Origin: Straminergon stramineum
Lineage: Eukaryota; Streptophyta; Bryopsida; Hypnales; Calliergonaceae
DNA: 64,000 nt
NCBI GenBank assembly: GCA_963920665.1
Contig: OY987266.1
Location: 16,869,001-16,933,000, forward strand
Direction of reading: 5' to 3'
The notes below the pieces were generated by a model. The model did not search any database, had not been told where the DNA came from, and saw nothing but the letters and a program-made list of their open reading frames with translations. Below are positions 10,883-23,920 of this stretch, one piece after another (position 1 is the stretch's first letter; each line of letters begins with the position of its first letter). Made by a program: the position numbers and the translations under genes.

Positions 10883-13800
10883 ATGGTGGCTGCTGCCGCA
10901 TGGGGAGTGGTGCTGTTGCTACTCCGGTTTTCTGTCAAACAAGCAGTGGCTTGGGGAGCTGAAGGTCACCAGGTCACCTGCTTAATAGCTGAGGTGAATG
11001 CTTACAAACTATGCGTATGTGCTTACTTTTACTATTCATGAATTATAATTCCGTTCTACTGCCTCTTTATTCATGTTGACTTTGAAGTCATTCACTAAAA
11101 GAGTGCAGTGACATCATTGCAAATTGGAATTCTTTGTTCATGGGTTTGTTGGCGTTTTATGTGTGATTTGATAGAAGATAGAGTTCTTTACTTCCTTGCC
11201 ATTCGTAGCGTATTTGAAGAGCTGCTTCAAGAGAATTGGAAAAGGAGTTTTGAGTCTTTTTGTGCACAATCTCAAGCACGTTATGTGTGGGACCAAAAGC
11301 TGCAAAAAGAAGAGCACTGGCCATTCAATGAGCAATATGCATGCTCTCTCTACAATGAATTTCAAAATTTTGAGTCGTTTTTGTGTGTGTGTGTGCGTGG
11401 GGGGGATCTGTATCTGAAAAAATGTATGTTTTCAAAATTTGGTAGACATTTTGTTGTCATGTGGACTTTGGTTTGGACTCTCAATTATCAAACTCTCAAA
11501 TCATGCATATATTTCAAAAACATATTTGGAGTTCTTCTGATGGACTTGGTGGTGACTGCAGCCTTTATTATTTGAGCCTGCAGAACAAGCAGTACGCTCC
11601 TTGCTTCCGAAATCCTCCAATGGCAATCTAGCCAGCTTGTGCAATTGGCCCGACGAGGTGCGCTGGATGTCCAAGTACAAATGGACACGACCGCTTCATT
11701 GGGTTAATACTCCAAACCAAGAATGCAGCTATGACTACAACCGTAAGACTCCAATGATAAAACCATCTTTTGCATGGTCAATTTGTTTATGTATACTTGC
11801 TAATGTACTAGAAATAATCGAATCGCATTCCACAAGCTGTTGGATTCTATTTTACAAATTGATCATTCTCAGTGTTTAAATATTTTTGTTGTAATCCAGG
11901 GGATTGCCATGATTCTTTGGGGAGAAAGGACATATGCGTTGCAGGGGCTATCAACAAGTTTACACAACAGTTATTAGACCACAGCAAAACCCACAATGCC
12001 AATAATCGTATGTACTGAGTTTCCAAACATAGTCAAGTGTACTTGCAACATATACCAAAAAAAATGGAGAGAATTCCGCAATATCTTCAGAATTTAGGTC
12101 AATCATGTGCATACTATGCAATCGCTTAAACACCAGTTGGGTTCGTGTTTGGGATGGCAGAAAACATGACTGAGGCTCTCCTATTTCTTGCCCATTTCGT
12201 AGGTGACATCCACCAGGTACTTGATTTATTTCGAAACAAAATCACAAGTACATAATTATGCTACATAAAATTCTCTCCTTTCTCAGACTGAGTAGCACAA
12301 AGCAACCACCATTGATTTTGATAACAGAGGATGATAATTATGCTTGTAGCAAGATAGTAACAAGACTCAGTTACTCCTTGCTTCAAAGTATCGAATACAT
12401 ATTAAGCAATATTTGAGTGGGTGATTCGTGGTGTAAGGTCTCAACACATATTGGTGTGAAGGCATTAATTAATTATTGTTAGAGGAAGGTTTGAGCGGAG
12501 GCATTTGCCATTCATTTTCTCTGATTTTTTTGTAGAAAGAAGAGTTGTTCTATTTCTTTCCCAAAATCCAGAAATATGAGTGCTGCAAACATTCTAGAAC
12601 TTCGTCATGTACCAGGTGATACACACCCTACATTCAACACACGCAAGGTTAATTAACTACTACACCAATCTAAGCACCAAAAACTTGCAACATTGGTAGG
12701 ATAGACATCAAAAGATTGTCATGAGAAAAGTCATGACACCAATTTTACTAATTGGGATTTCAAATTATCCATTTGCTAAGTTTTGAATACAGCCATTCTA
12801 AGCAAGAAGACTCACGGTGTTCATGATTTCATGATTGGCAGCCATTGCATATTGGATTCGCATCCGACGCAGGGGGCAACAATGTGTCTGTAGAATGGTT
12901 CAAAAGAAAAAGTGACCTGCACCATGTATGTCCTTCGCCAAACCGTCTGTCAAAATTTTAACCCCATGAACCAAAAAAACACTAAATTATTAGGTACTGG
13001 TTAGTACCTGAATGAGATGTAAAATATGCTGCAAACCTTTGGCACTCTTCTGTACTAAACTTCAAACACAAAAACTGAGTGGGAAAATTTTCCCAAGCTC
13101 ATAGAAAGAATGAGAGCTCATCGGCAATTGATCTTTGCTTGATATTTGACGGTGTACAGTGTGTGTTTCAGGTGTGGGATGTAGAGTTTGTTACAAAAGC
13201 ATTGAAAGAAAACTACAACTCAAATCCAACAGTCATGGCTGATAGCATTCTCAACAACATCACAGTAAGCAAACTCACATACATCACTATAGTTACTATC
13301 AAATGTCTAAGCCTTTGTGGCTTAGATAGTAGAACTATCTCCAATAGACTCTTCATTCACTCTGGTCATATGGCTAGAGTTACTCTTCTTCTTCTCTCAT
13401 ACTATCAATTTAACACATCCTACTCAGAAATTGCATGAATGCATACTTTGCTTTAATGTAGGATCACTCAAAACATAACAAAATTCATAGGCAGTTGACA
13501 ATGTGTGTTTCTGATTTATATTTATATGTAGAAAAATTGTCACTAGAGGTCTAAAAATGATATTTACATATTGTATGCAAAAGTAATAAGAGCCCAAATA
13601 AGAGGTCAAGGTTCATCTACACTAATAATGATGTTTAGTATGAACTACACTAATTGTTTTATAAATGCTAAACGGTTTTATTCTTGATGAATATTTTTAT
13701 CATCTATGTTTACAGAAATCCTCATCAAAAGTAAAAACTTATAGCATTTCCAAATCAATTAGTGTGGTTATACAAAATATCATTATTAGTGTAGTGGATT

Positions 13801-15179
13801 TCTACATCCGCATGCCCTAATGTCAAGTGAAGATAGACTCCTCATTCAAACATCTATCTTTGTACTTGCAGGACAATTGGGCAAGAGAGGTTGATACTTG
13901 GGGTCTTTGCCGCAATCAAAAAATTTCATGTCCTAACACGTAAGTGACATTCTCCAAGGATCTTCAAGATGAATAATTCAAATTCTAATAAGTTGGGGTA
14001 TATTTGTAATCAAATAGCATATTCATGATGCCTTGCTTTACAAAGATTCTAAATAGTACATGTAACCAATTCTCAAGAGAGTGACTTATCCTCAAAAGAA
14101 TTTCCACATCATGAATGTCTATGCACAAAACAATCATTAGTAGAACTTTGTGTGAAATTCACCTTTTTCACTATAGAAAGAAACAACAAGATGAACCAAA
14201 ATAAAATGGGAGACAAAAAAGTCTATCATTTCACTAGAGTAATGTGCATCGCTCTCAATGAAAGGTTAATGAATATTATCCTTCTATAGTTTCAATACAA
14301 GAGGTGCTATTATGTGAACATAGGATCCTAGAAGATTATAAACCTATATTATAGGTGTCTATATTATAAAAACCTTCCATTATTATAAAGTACCCATGTT
14401 ATAGATGCCTATATTATAGGTATTTATGTTATAAGTTCCTTCAATGGTTGTAGGATATTTACTTATATATATACTCAAGGCTCATATGCTTGCATTTCCA
14501 TGCTCACATGCTAGCATTGTTGGGCAACTCCTCAAAAATGTTATGACAATAAATTGTAAACATGTGCAGGTATGCATTAGAGGGTGTTAACTTAGCTTGT
14601 AGGTGGGCATACAAGGGCGCTACTCCTGGAAGTGCACTTGGAGGTGAGTCTAAGAAAAAAAATTCAATTCTTTTTAATTGCACAATCTATAAATGAACAT
14701 TCTCAATATATTCATAGAATTTATCATATTATGTGCACTTTTGATTGGACAACTTTGAAGTTGTTAAGTTATAAAAACATATAAAAAGAGTCCATTTGTC
14801 TTCTAAAGCATTGTATTTAGAGAGAATTGAGTGCAATCTTCACCTTATGCTTTTTGCATAAAAAAAAGTCAATTCATAAATGCTTGAACATGTCTTGGAT
14901 CTTGAAAAAACCAATTCCTATTATTTCTCACAACTATATTATTATGCTTAACAAATAATAACTCTACATACTTCCATGATCATCGATCTCCAAAATCTAA
15001 TGTTGTGGTGGTTTGGGGTCATAGATGCCTACTACATCTCAAGGTTGCCAATAGTTGAAAGAAGATTAGCACAAGGAGGTGTGAGGCTTGCATCAATTCT
15101 CAATAGCATCTTTGATCCCAATGCCCCACAACAAACAAATCGACAAGGTCTTTATACAAGTCTCATAGATGCACCTTAG
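10883..15179 (+). CDS. S1/P1-type zinc nuclease (BFN/ENDO family), 9 exons, 309 aa
   Basis: This is a secreted zinc-dependent enzyme degrading RNA and single-stranded DNA, used in plants in senescence, programmed cell death and nutrient salvage. Exons: 10883-10993, 11562-11742, 11900-12007, 12161-12216, 12842-12925, 13172-13264, 13872-13939, 14570-14643, 15025-15179. Every intron is GT..AG and every junction keeps phase (total 930 nt). Residues 1-23 form a signal peptide; cleavage would expose Trp24, which in this family is itself a zinc ligand through the new N-terminus. All nine ligands expected from the P1 nuclease structure are present at matching spacing: W24, H29, D68, H83, H145, D149, H155, H179 and D183. 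The HFVGDIHQPLH block is diagnostic. Cysteines expected for disulfides are also kept (LCNWPDEV, RDCHD, LCRNQ, CPN). Length matches the family (about 290-305 aa). Introns 6 and 7 contain MITEs. The model is complete with no damage. Confidence 0.95.
13614..13796. mobile_element. CACTA-like MITE in intron 6 of the nuclease gene
   Basis: The two ends are inverted repeats of roughly 75 bp sharing CTACACTAATAATGAT and CACACTAATTG-type blocks. The right terminus reads CACTACAC inward; the left is slightly degraded (CATCTACAC). Flanking trinucleotides are GTT and GAT, a decayed candidate 3-bp target duplication. No coding capacity. Confidence 0.6.
14305..14516. mobile_element. MITE in intron 7 of the nuclease gene (related copy at 36795-37136)
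   Basis: The right end is TGCTCACATGCTAGCA and the left end is a degraded inverted version (TGCTATTATGTGAACAT). The interior consists of short repeats of the type TATAGGTGTCTATATTATA. The same ends and interior occur in the 342-bp element at 36795-37136, so both belong to one non-autonomous family. The superfamily is unclear. Confidence 0.65.
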
Positions 15180-17120
15180 TTGCAATGAATGTCAAATATC
15201 TAGCCAATCTTGCAATTTGGCCTTGATAAAATAGAACTAGGGCAAAGTTGATTGACAAATTGACAAATCTTTATAAAATAGACCAAAATCACATATTAGC
15301 ATTGTGATGTATCCAACCAACAAGACTATTGGAACAACATACATTATATGTATTCATTATAGGTATCTATTATTCAATATAATGAATCTACAAATTTCTT
15401 CCTTTGACTCAACCGTAATACCATACATTACTAGAAATTTTGATAAAAAATAATTATTTTCTTGACAATTTTGCCCCATATCAAGTTCTAATGGAATAAA
15501 CCTCCCAAAAAAATATATGGCACTAAACTAAATAAATATTTGGTAGTTAATGTGTCTAAGCTAATTTTAACCTACAATTTTTATTGATACAATGCCAGCA
15601 ACTGCATATTGGCCTACTCAAATGGTAATTCACTCAATTCATTATTTGTAACTATGATTATTTTTTTATTTGAAAAATAAATAAAGCACTAACCAAAAGA
15701 TTGTTGTCACTATTGTCTACTCTCGCTATTCTTAAAAGGACCAAAGGGGGGTTCAAAATAATTGTAAAAAATTTCCATTTCTTAGACACTTGAGAAAAAA
15801 TGGAAAAACAAAAGTCTTTTTAATAATTCAAGCTTACAAAATTGTAGAAAAGGTGAAGGTGTAGAAAAAAATTGAGCTCATTTGACTATATAAATTGAAA
15901 GATTGTAACATCTAAAGTTTTGCAAAAGTTTTTTGGGGCCATGTGCAATAAGGCCAATAAACTTTGACTCCTCTTATATAAGGTTTTTTGCACTACACAT
16001 AAATATTTTTTTGATGAAAGCATACTATATCATGTAAGGCACATGCATGCCAATTTTCAAAAGAAAAAGAAGTAGACTTATAATATATTCAAAATCCCTT
16101 CTACATTAGGAATAGGTACTAGAGAGTGACATGTGCTAACAATTAGTTAGATGCTTCAATCTTGCTTAGCAATATAGTTAGAATAACTTTAAAAAAAAAG
16201 AGGTTATAGCCAAATAAAAAACTTCTTGATTTCATATTGTAAACTATAGAAATAATAAAATGTCTCACTTTCACCAAAGCATTCAATACAAGTAAAAATA
16301 ACTTAGATTCTACTCTCATGTAGACACATAGATTTTAGCATTTGGTATTCATGGAATTCTTGAGAATGTTGCACCACGTTGAATTTCAAGTTTTGCAAAC
16401 ACTCTTTGGCAACTCTTCACTTCCTTTTCTCCAAGCCCCCATGAAGACTTTCAACACCCTATGTAGACTCCTTGGGATTCCCTTAAACTTCCACCTCCCA
16501 AGAACCTTTGACATTGATTAAAGATCCCTCGAAGACTTATTGAAACCCTTTCACTCAAGAACAATCATTGAAGACCCCATGAAAATTCAACAACAACCTT
16601 CACTAATCCAACAAAGTAGATTTCTTTTGGTATTTGTTTCCATTCTCCATCCATAGGCAATTGTTGGGTGCACCAAGATTAAGTAAGTGCACATCTTGTG
16701 TCAAAAATTCAATACCACCAACATTAAATTGACCTCAAAGATACCTATTTAAACAACTGCTTAGTCCTTTAGGGATTAAACTCAGAGTGTATATTATAGT
16801 TCTAAAGATAAACTGCCATTGAAATATTTTTTGTGACAATCAATAAGAACCCCAAACAAAAGATAAATTTTGTAGTCATAAATTTTGAAATAGAAGGCTA
16901 GACTTGGCCCACTATAATAATAATAAATTTAGAAAAAGTATAGTAGACTATGCTCACCCCTGTATTAAGCTTCTTTCCAATTTCTCCTATAGTATGAAAT
17001 CTGTCATAGCATCTAATATTGTGACATTTTCTGCAAGTCTAAAACCTTTGATATCATGAGTTTAGATTATTGTATTGACACATGGCACAATGATTGAATG
17101 GAAAAATCTTCATGGGTGTT
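15180..17120. other. AT-rich intergenic DNA
   Basis: The first part should contain the nuclease 3' UTR. No gene, RNA or complete transposon was recognised in this stretch. Confidence 0.5.
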
Positions 17121-17540
17121 CAACTTCTAAATGTCCAAGGCAACCTTTCTGAGCTTTTTGGAGTTTGCTCAAAATTAAACTGATAGTTTAAGTTTTGATT
17201 AGGGCTATCAATATTTTTTAAATTATAATCATATGAATTCAAATTAGAGGTGTTATGGATAACATAGGAAAAAGAAATTATATATATATTTGATCAAGAG
17301 GGTGTTAAAATTGTAAAAGTGATTTGAAGTCTTTTAATCCACTTCTTGCATGCCCAATCTGAAATTGAGCTCAAAAAAATATGAGGCTAATGGATAAAAT
17401 AAGCATATGCATAATCAGTTATGACTTCTCAAAATTTCCTCTATAATTGTCTTACATGAATTTCTAATGTGATTTTTCCCTCAAGATCTAATGTATTTCA
17501 GTGTCATCTCCACAAGCCTCTAATAATTTAATAAATATGA
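17121..17540. mobile_element. Truncated copy of the TTAA-flanked MITE family
   Basis: It begins CTTCTAAATGTCCAAGGC, a decayed form of the terminal repeat CCCCTAAATGCCCAAGGC of the element at 63110-63746. It then follows that element's interior in reverse-complement orientation: a GATCA.GA.GGTGTTAAAA block, AAAAAAATATGAGG.TA, GAATTTCTAATGTGATTTTT. The match is lost after about 17540, so the far end is missing. Confidence 0.65.
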
Positions 17541-19159
17541 CTATCAAGTTTGAGGCAAACCTCTTTTTTCTTGTTACAAAATAAAAACAAAAGTGGGTAT
17601 CTCTACTACGGAATTTTTCTTCTTTTCTCAACCCCCCAAATCCCAGCATCATTGTCTTAATATACAAACACTTGAAAAAAATCCCTTTCCCCTAGCAAAT
17701 TGAATAGAATTGAATGGAAGAAGTCAACTAGTTCCACCTACAACTCTAGCAACAAGTTGAAAAGTTTTCCATTACCAAACTAGAAAAATAAAATTATGGG
17801 GCAAATAAATAAGGAAATTCATATTTTTTTCCTTTAAATTTTAAATTAATTTTTCACTACCAACATTTGGCCTTGTACCCAAATGAGAGGTAGGTTGTTG
17901 CCTCCAAAAACAAATATATAGTTTTGTTTGTTTGTTTGTTTGTTTTTTACAGATTACCTAGACTACATTGAGTGTGTTTACTAGATGATTGTTTTGGGAG
18001 GCCCTCATGAACAAGAAGAAAAGAAGGGTGATGAAACTTAGGGAAAGGAAGAAAAAATGGAAAAGGGGCTAATTCTAATAGGGTTAGGAAAGGGAAAACA
18101 ATGACAATAATAAGGTTTCAATTAAGATTTATGAATCCCTTGATAAACAATAATAGCATGGCCAAAAGAAATAATAAGGATTTGTAAGACATTTCTAATA
18201 ATTATTTTAAATCTTGACACCCTCCCCCCCTTACTCCCTCCCTCCCATCAAATTCAACTATTGCTCTTGGAAGCAAGGGGATTTTTTTGAGGTATTTATA
18301 TTGGAGGGTTGCACACATTTGTTTTAATCTTGAAAGGAAACATATAGATTTTTTTGAATAGAAGTCCATCTTTTAATTTTTTTATGCAATAAAAAAACAT
18401 AGGAGTTTCAATTTTTGTAAAGTAAAATTGACACTTGCTTGCTTGTACCGTAGGCATTCAAATATTACATGCAATATATATATACACAATAATATGCAAC
18501 AATTTTTATTTCAACTATGTGAATGTGGCCATTTCAACTTTTTCAACTTGTGGTTCTTGTGATTTTGTGAAGCCACATGCCTGTGAAATTCATAGAAGTA
18601 TTTATGCTCTAATAGCATTGTTGAACCGGTGTGTAGAATTTTATTTTTCATTTGATGATCATTTTTTACAAATTAATTCTCTAAAGATTTAAATTTTTAG
18701 ATTCAAATACCGGACTCTTTGGCTATTAAAGGGATGGATTGATGATATTTTTATTTAATAATTTATGAAAAAATCAGAAATAATTTAATGAAGATTCTAT
18801 CTATGAAGATGACATACATATGATTTGAGAAAATATTTTAGCTAAGTAATAAATCTCATGCAACCTACTTTACAATGACATGTTGTAAAACAATGTGTGA
18901 TAAAATGAAGATTGCAACACATGAGAACTATGACACATTGTTTCTCATTATGAATAATAAAATGTATGATTACAATCATCTATGTAATTTTTAATCTTTA
19001 AGAAATTATGAGAATATGCCTCAAATCCATGCAAAATTATGTGTGAAATCATGAAACAATTTTCCTTACGACTTCCTCAACAAATCCATTCTTAGTGAAA
19101 AATTTCCTTCTTACCAATCTATTTATAATTCAAAATTTTCACAAAATTTTCTTAAGGGA
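17541..19159. other. AT-rich intergenic DNA with low-complexity patches
   Basis: A TTTG run near 17924-17945 and a C/T-rich patch near 18220-18245 stand out. No gene was recognised. The right-hand part should include the 3' UTR of the dynein light chain gene. Confidence 0.45.
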
Positions 19160-20106
19160 TTAAATTGCAACACCAAAGATTGTAACAATGACATACATTG
19201 TCTTGTTCTCCCATCGTATAGTATTACTTCCTGAAGCATTTTCTATCCAATTAGTTCAAATTTGTAAAAGATTCTATTTTCTATAAGACATTCCAATATC
19301 TTTGTTCAAAAAATAAAATTATATTATAAGTTTTTAATTAAACATTTATCATAAGTGAAATGAAGTTTACCATCAACACTTTTGTCCCAAAAGCAAGAAG
19401 TAGCCATGATCATGCCAGCTCCATTTTTTTGCATAATAACAGTTGTCACTGCATTATAAAATCTACAATCATGGCTTATTTTTTCCCCACAATTGAAACA
19501 AATATCTTTGCTTCTACAAAAACAGAAAAGGTTTTAAATCTTCGCTATATTTACTAGGTTGACAAAAAATTTACTCGTCTTCATGTACTTACCAACATAT
19601 TTAAAAGGTTTATTAAGCACAGCCAAACGCTTGATACAACTTTCTGAGACTCCATTTGTCCAATGTGTGACCTACACTTCAAAGTTCTATTGTCTATTGT
19701 AAGTCAATATGAAGTATATAATTATTTTCTTGTTCTAGAATTCGTATTGGACATTATTGACATTATTTCAAGAAGAAAATATTTACTTGCTTCCAAAGCA
19801 ACCTTGTCATGATTGAATTGTTGACTCCCAATAGCCTCATCTATAGAATCTTTAATCACAGTTTTTATTTCATCCAATATGAACATACTCTATACATTTC
19901 AAAAATCCTAATTTAGATCTTGTAATTTATCAAGAATAATTTTATATCAATTTAAGACAATAGACCTCAAAGTCTATGGTGGTGGAGGTGATTTTTATAT
20001 GAAAAAACACTTTTAATTAGGTTTTTGAAAATCACTCATTCCTAAAAAATTATGTAATGCAAAAAAATGAGGAGAAATTTACCTCTTCAAGTTCCTTCTT
20101 AGACAT
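19160..20106 (-). CDS. DYNLT: Tctex-type dynein light chain, 5 exons, 112 aa
   Basis: DYNLT proteins are homodimeric light chains on dynein intermediate chains, in axonemal and cytoplasmic dyneins. Exons on the minus strand: 20106-20083, 19889-19803, 19671-19593, 19448-19371, 19230-19160. All introns are GT..AG and the phases agree; the total of 339 nt gives 112 aa plus TAA. Length matches the family (DYNLT1 has 113 aa). Diagnostic stretches are [15 protein letters not shown], a HDKVTHWT helix start, LNKPFKYV, the strand [10 protein letters not shown] followed by ATSCFWD, and the terminal strand [18 protein letters not shown]. The start codon at 20106 is the first ATG of the leader exon and encodes only MSKKELEE before the first intron. 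Every exon is shorter than 100 bp, so the gene is easily missed. Its presence points to a lineage with motile sperm. No damage is seen and the gene appears functional. Confidence 0.92.
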
Positions 20107-20340
20107 GGTTGTATACCTTGTTATTATATTAAAACTCCAATTTTTTGAGTTGCAAGGAAAATATAAAACTATTAAGAGATGGTTGTTTTAAAACAAGTGA
20201 GAATATTAAGTAGAAAATTGACAAAACATAAAATTTTGGATTAAAATAAGAAAAATCAATTGAAATTCCAAAAATTGCAATTTGTTGCCTAATCTTAATT
20301 TATGATAATATTTGAAGAAAATTATCATAATCAATGCCAT

Positions 20341-20470
20341 TCATAACAAACACCTATCACACTCTTTATCACACTTTTTTAGTATAAAAACTACGTTTTG
20401 ACACACATAATTATATAACAAATACCTATCACACTCTTTTTAATATAGAAATTATGTTTTTGACACACAT
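20341..20470. repeat. Short tandem duplication, about 65 bp, two copies
   Basis: The blocks ACAAA.ACCTATCACACTCTTT and TTTTGACACACATAATTATAT each occur twice in order about 65 bp apart. The first copy carries a small extra TATCACACT insertion. It lies just upstream of the dynein light chain gene. Confidence 0.6.
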
Positions 20471-21903
20471 AATTATATGTAAAGCAAGACAATACTCAAC
20501 CATATATAATTGCCACAATCCAAGGAATCAATTCATATTTACATTTACAAAAGAATAACACATTGAGGAAAGTGTAACAAAGATCTAAATTTCTATTATC
20601 TACAATTATGTATACAAAGAAATAAGTGTTTGAGAAGTGATCTACAAGCATTGAAATGTTTGAACTACATATATGAACCTATTTGAGATTTAAAGTTTTA
20701 TTTTAAACTTAGTCAATATTATTTTTAATGAACCCCCTAAAGTCGCAAGGATATTTTTTTATGAGAAACCATTCAAAATTGTCATTTTCAATTCAAACAA
20801 CAAAAATTATAAGCATCTTTTTTTTCCATATTGAACCATGGTATCTTACACTAAACTAGTATGAAAATTTGACCATATGAATCACAAGATATAAGCATTC
20901 AAAGGGAAGAAAACTAATTTATTTTGTCCTAATCTTGTACTACAGATTGTAAATTACATTTTTTATGCTGAAAAATTGAATAGAGAATTTGGGATCCCCC
21001 CTCTCGTGACCCTCTCTTGGCCCCCCCCCCTCTAATTTTCATTCTTTTAAAAATTGTTAACTTGAAGTAGGTATGAGATTGAAGGAAAAATTAAATTGTT
21101 CATAGCTCTCAGATAGAATTAAAAGCACACTAATCCCAATGGTGAGATTTTTCTTAAAAGAAAACTAAAAAATTTATAACTTCATTTTTGAAAAGTTGTT
21201 GAAATTGAGTTCATAAATGGATCCAATACATTATTTTCTCTAGAATTTGCTAAGATTGCTTGCAAAGCAAGAAGCTTTATAATTTTCACATTAATTGTAC
21301 AAATGTAAAGAATCAAATCTTTTCACATAGACAAAAGTAGAATCTATAAGAAAAAATTAAAAAATATATATTTCAAGTTTTATTTTTGTTTTTTTGCTAT
21401 TCACCCTTGCCTACTTTGGGCTAATTGTGGCATAACATTTGCTTTGGAGAATTGATTGAAATAAAAATTATATTCCTAGGTAGTACCAATTCAAGACAAG
21501 TAAACTAGGCTATTTAGTTTCCCTATCTTGAAAAAAAGTTTAAAAATATCTTGCCAAAAATTGAGATCATAGATACATACTCCTAAACCTTCAAGAGTCC
21601 CTTTAAGGGACTTTAGAAATTAAGGCCGTTCTCCACGATTGCCACAATAGGTTCAAGTGATTTGGAATTAAAAAATAGAAGTTGGAGCCATTGATTTCTA
21701 TGTTATCTCCCTTATTGTGTGGAATTTTGATACAAAATATAATTGTGCTATTATACATGACTACTTCAACTTTGTAGAACTTTGCATTAAATTTTTTTGT
21801 TAGCCATGACTTTTAGAAATGGTTTAAAAGGTCTAATTTTAAATACATTTATAATTTTTTGTCAAATCAATTCTAAAACTCACTAGCAGAATAATTTCCA
21901 ATT

Positions 21904-22107
21904 CACTACAAGAGAAAGGGGTGTTTTAAGTATAGTCCTAGACATATAGTCCTACAAGTAACGACCTTAAAGGGGTGTTTTCAGTCAAAATTTACTAGAA
22001 ATACATATGTGTTTAGTAAATTTTTATTGAAAACACCCATTTAAGGTCATTACTTATAGGACTATATGTCTAGGACTATACTTAAAACACACCCTTCTCT
22101 TGTAGTG
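21904..22107. mobile_element. CACTA-type MITE with 3-bp target duplication ATT
   Basis: The element starts CACTACAAGAGAA and ends TTCTCTTGTAGTG. It is almost a perfect hairpin, with arms of about 90 bp (AGTATAGTCCTAGACATATA recurs inverted). The trinucleotide ATT flanks both sides (21901-21903 and 22108-22110), matching the 3-bp duplication of the En/Spm (CACTA) superfamily. No coding sequence; it was mobilised in trans. Confidence 0.9.
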
Positions 22108-23067
22108 ATTGCTAGTAATTGGATTTTGGTATAATAGAGTAAAACTATGATGTTATCAACCTAATATATATAGAACTCCCTCTATTTTTCATTCCTTATA
22201 CTAGTATTTTATTTTTATTTTACAAAGGAAAAATTAGTATTAATTAAAAATAGGAGTAGTAATAAACACATTCATTTTTTTTATTGCAAGTAATTTGATT
22301 TATTGTTCAAGGTTTGATTTCAACCAATTGAAGGTAAAACTTGGACCTTGGTTGATTTTTTCTTAAGAAATAATAATTTCTATCTATAAAAAAATCCATC
22401 AATATATTATTAATATAGGTAACTTTCTTGTGTATTCAAAAATGTTAGCCTCCACCTTCTCGAAAGCTTTTAGTTATTCAAGATGACTTTGAAGAGAATG
22501 AATGCTTCATATTGTATGTAGTTCAGTCTTGAAGAAATGAACAATCTTAAATTTGGTTGGGTCTTATTGGCAATTAAAAATGGGTTTCAAATTCTCTAGA
22601 GCATATGTTTTTAGAGAACACCATATGACCAATGGATGACACGCAAATTACAAGTATATCCAAAGTCAACCCTAAGCTCTCATTTTTCTTAAAGTAAATA
22701 TTTTATGAAAAATCTAGATTGTTTGGTTATGCAACAAGGTTGTAATTAATTTTTTTACTTTAGTTATCTATGTACAACTCAATCAAAATAATTGTTTGTT
22801 TTCTTCCAATTTTTCCCCTTTGGGTTCTATGTGAGTTGGCCTATATACTAGTTGAAATGTTGAATGATTAAAGAAAGTAGTTTTTTTGCATGAACTTGAG
22901 CCAAATGGTTAGAAAAGATTCCTTGGGATCATTTTTTTATATGAGCTTTTGAAGGCAATTAGCCATGTTCTTCAATATCTAAAGTAAATTTGTAAAATTC
23001 ACCTTTAAAAGACCAAGTAGCAATTTTTGGCAATATATAGCAATTTGGATCATCCATTCATGCACGA

Positions 23068-23077
23068 TTTTCTTTCT

Positions 23078-23117
<40 letters not shown>

Positions 23118-23120
23118 TCC
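23068..23120. repeat. TTTC microsatellite
   Basis: A run of more than ten TTTC units with one interruption near 23079. Confidence 0.95.
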
Positions 23121-23224
23121 TTTTACACAACATGTGTTTGAGGAGTAGCTTTAAGGTGCAATTTCCATAACTTTTGACAACATAATAAAAAAAGTTATTG
23201 TATAATACATAGTCTCTTTCTCAA

Positions 23225-23920
23225 CATGGACAGTTTGCGTGACTCAAAAAAATCACTTTTTCAAGGGAATAAAATTTGAAATTGGTTTTCTATATTTAAA
23301 TGCATACGTAAAGCTTTGAATCATCCCATTTTGATTAACAAGAAGAAAGTTATGAAGAATTTTAGTTTGTAGGCACCTATAGATCATCTACTTTGAACTA
23401 AACTTTAAAGCTCTTTATTTAACTCAATGTACAATATTTTGGAAAAATAAAATTCTAGGATATAGATTTCTTATTCCAACATTGTTTCCATAGGGATTGA
23501 AATTTTTCAATTCTATAAGTTAATTTTTAACAATTTAGTATTTTAAATCATCATCTACTTCTATCTACTTATCATTTCTTTTGAGCATGAATATAAAATA
23601 TTTTTTATTGAAATTTTTTATATGTATTCCCAACTTATTTCTTCAAGATATTATAGAGAATTTCAAGTTGTAGGATCTACACATTTTTGGATAAAAAACT
23701 TGAAAGATGAAACTTAACCACTTGGGAAGAATTGGAATTAAATACTTCTATATGAAATCCAAGCACATGATCTTGCACTTGGTAGGGTTTCTTATTTTTA
23801 AATTCTAGGAGGGTGTTCAATAACAAGTTAACAAAAGGATCCCATGGTTGGATTTATCAATGAATAAATACATATTGAGATTTTAGCCTTACTTTGGATA
23901 TGAGTACGAAGATGTAGATT
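23225..23920. repeat. Dispersed repeat segment shared with 37425-38095
   Basis: Aligned blocks include GAAATTGGTTTTCTA, AAAGCTTTGAATCAT.CCATTTTGAT, TTTAGTTTGT.GGCA and ATTTAGTATTTT.AATCAT. The order is the same in both places. It is probably an internal part of the long inverted-repeat element at 20730-24893. Confidence 0.6.

Noticed and set aside
11108..11575. 155-codon open frame within nuclease intron 1
   Set aside because: It overlaps the well-supported acceptor of nuclease exon 2 in another frame and resembles no family. It includes a GT microsatellite translated as CVCV.
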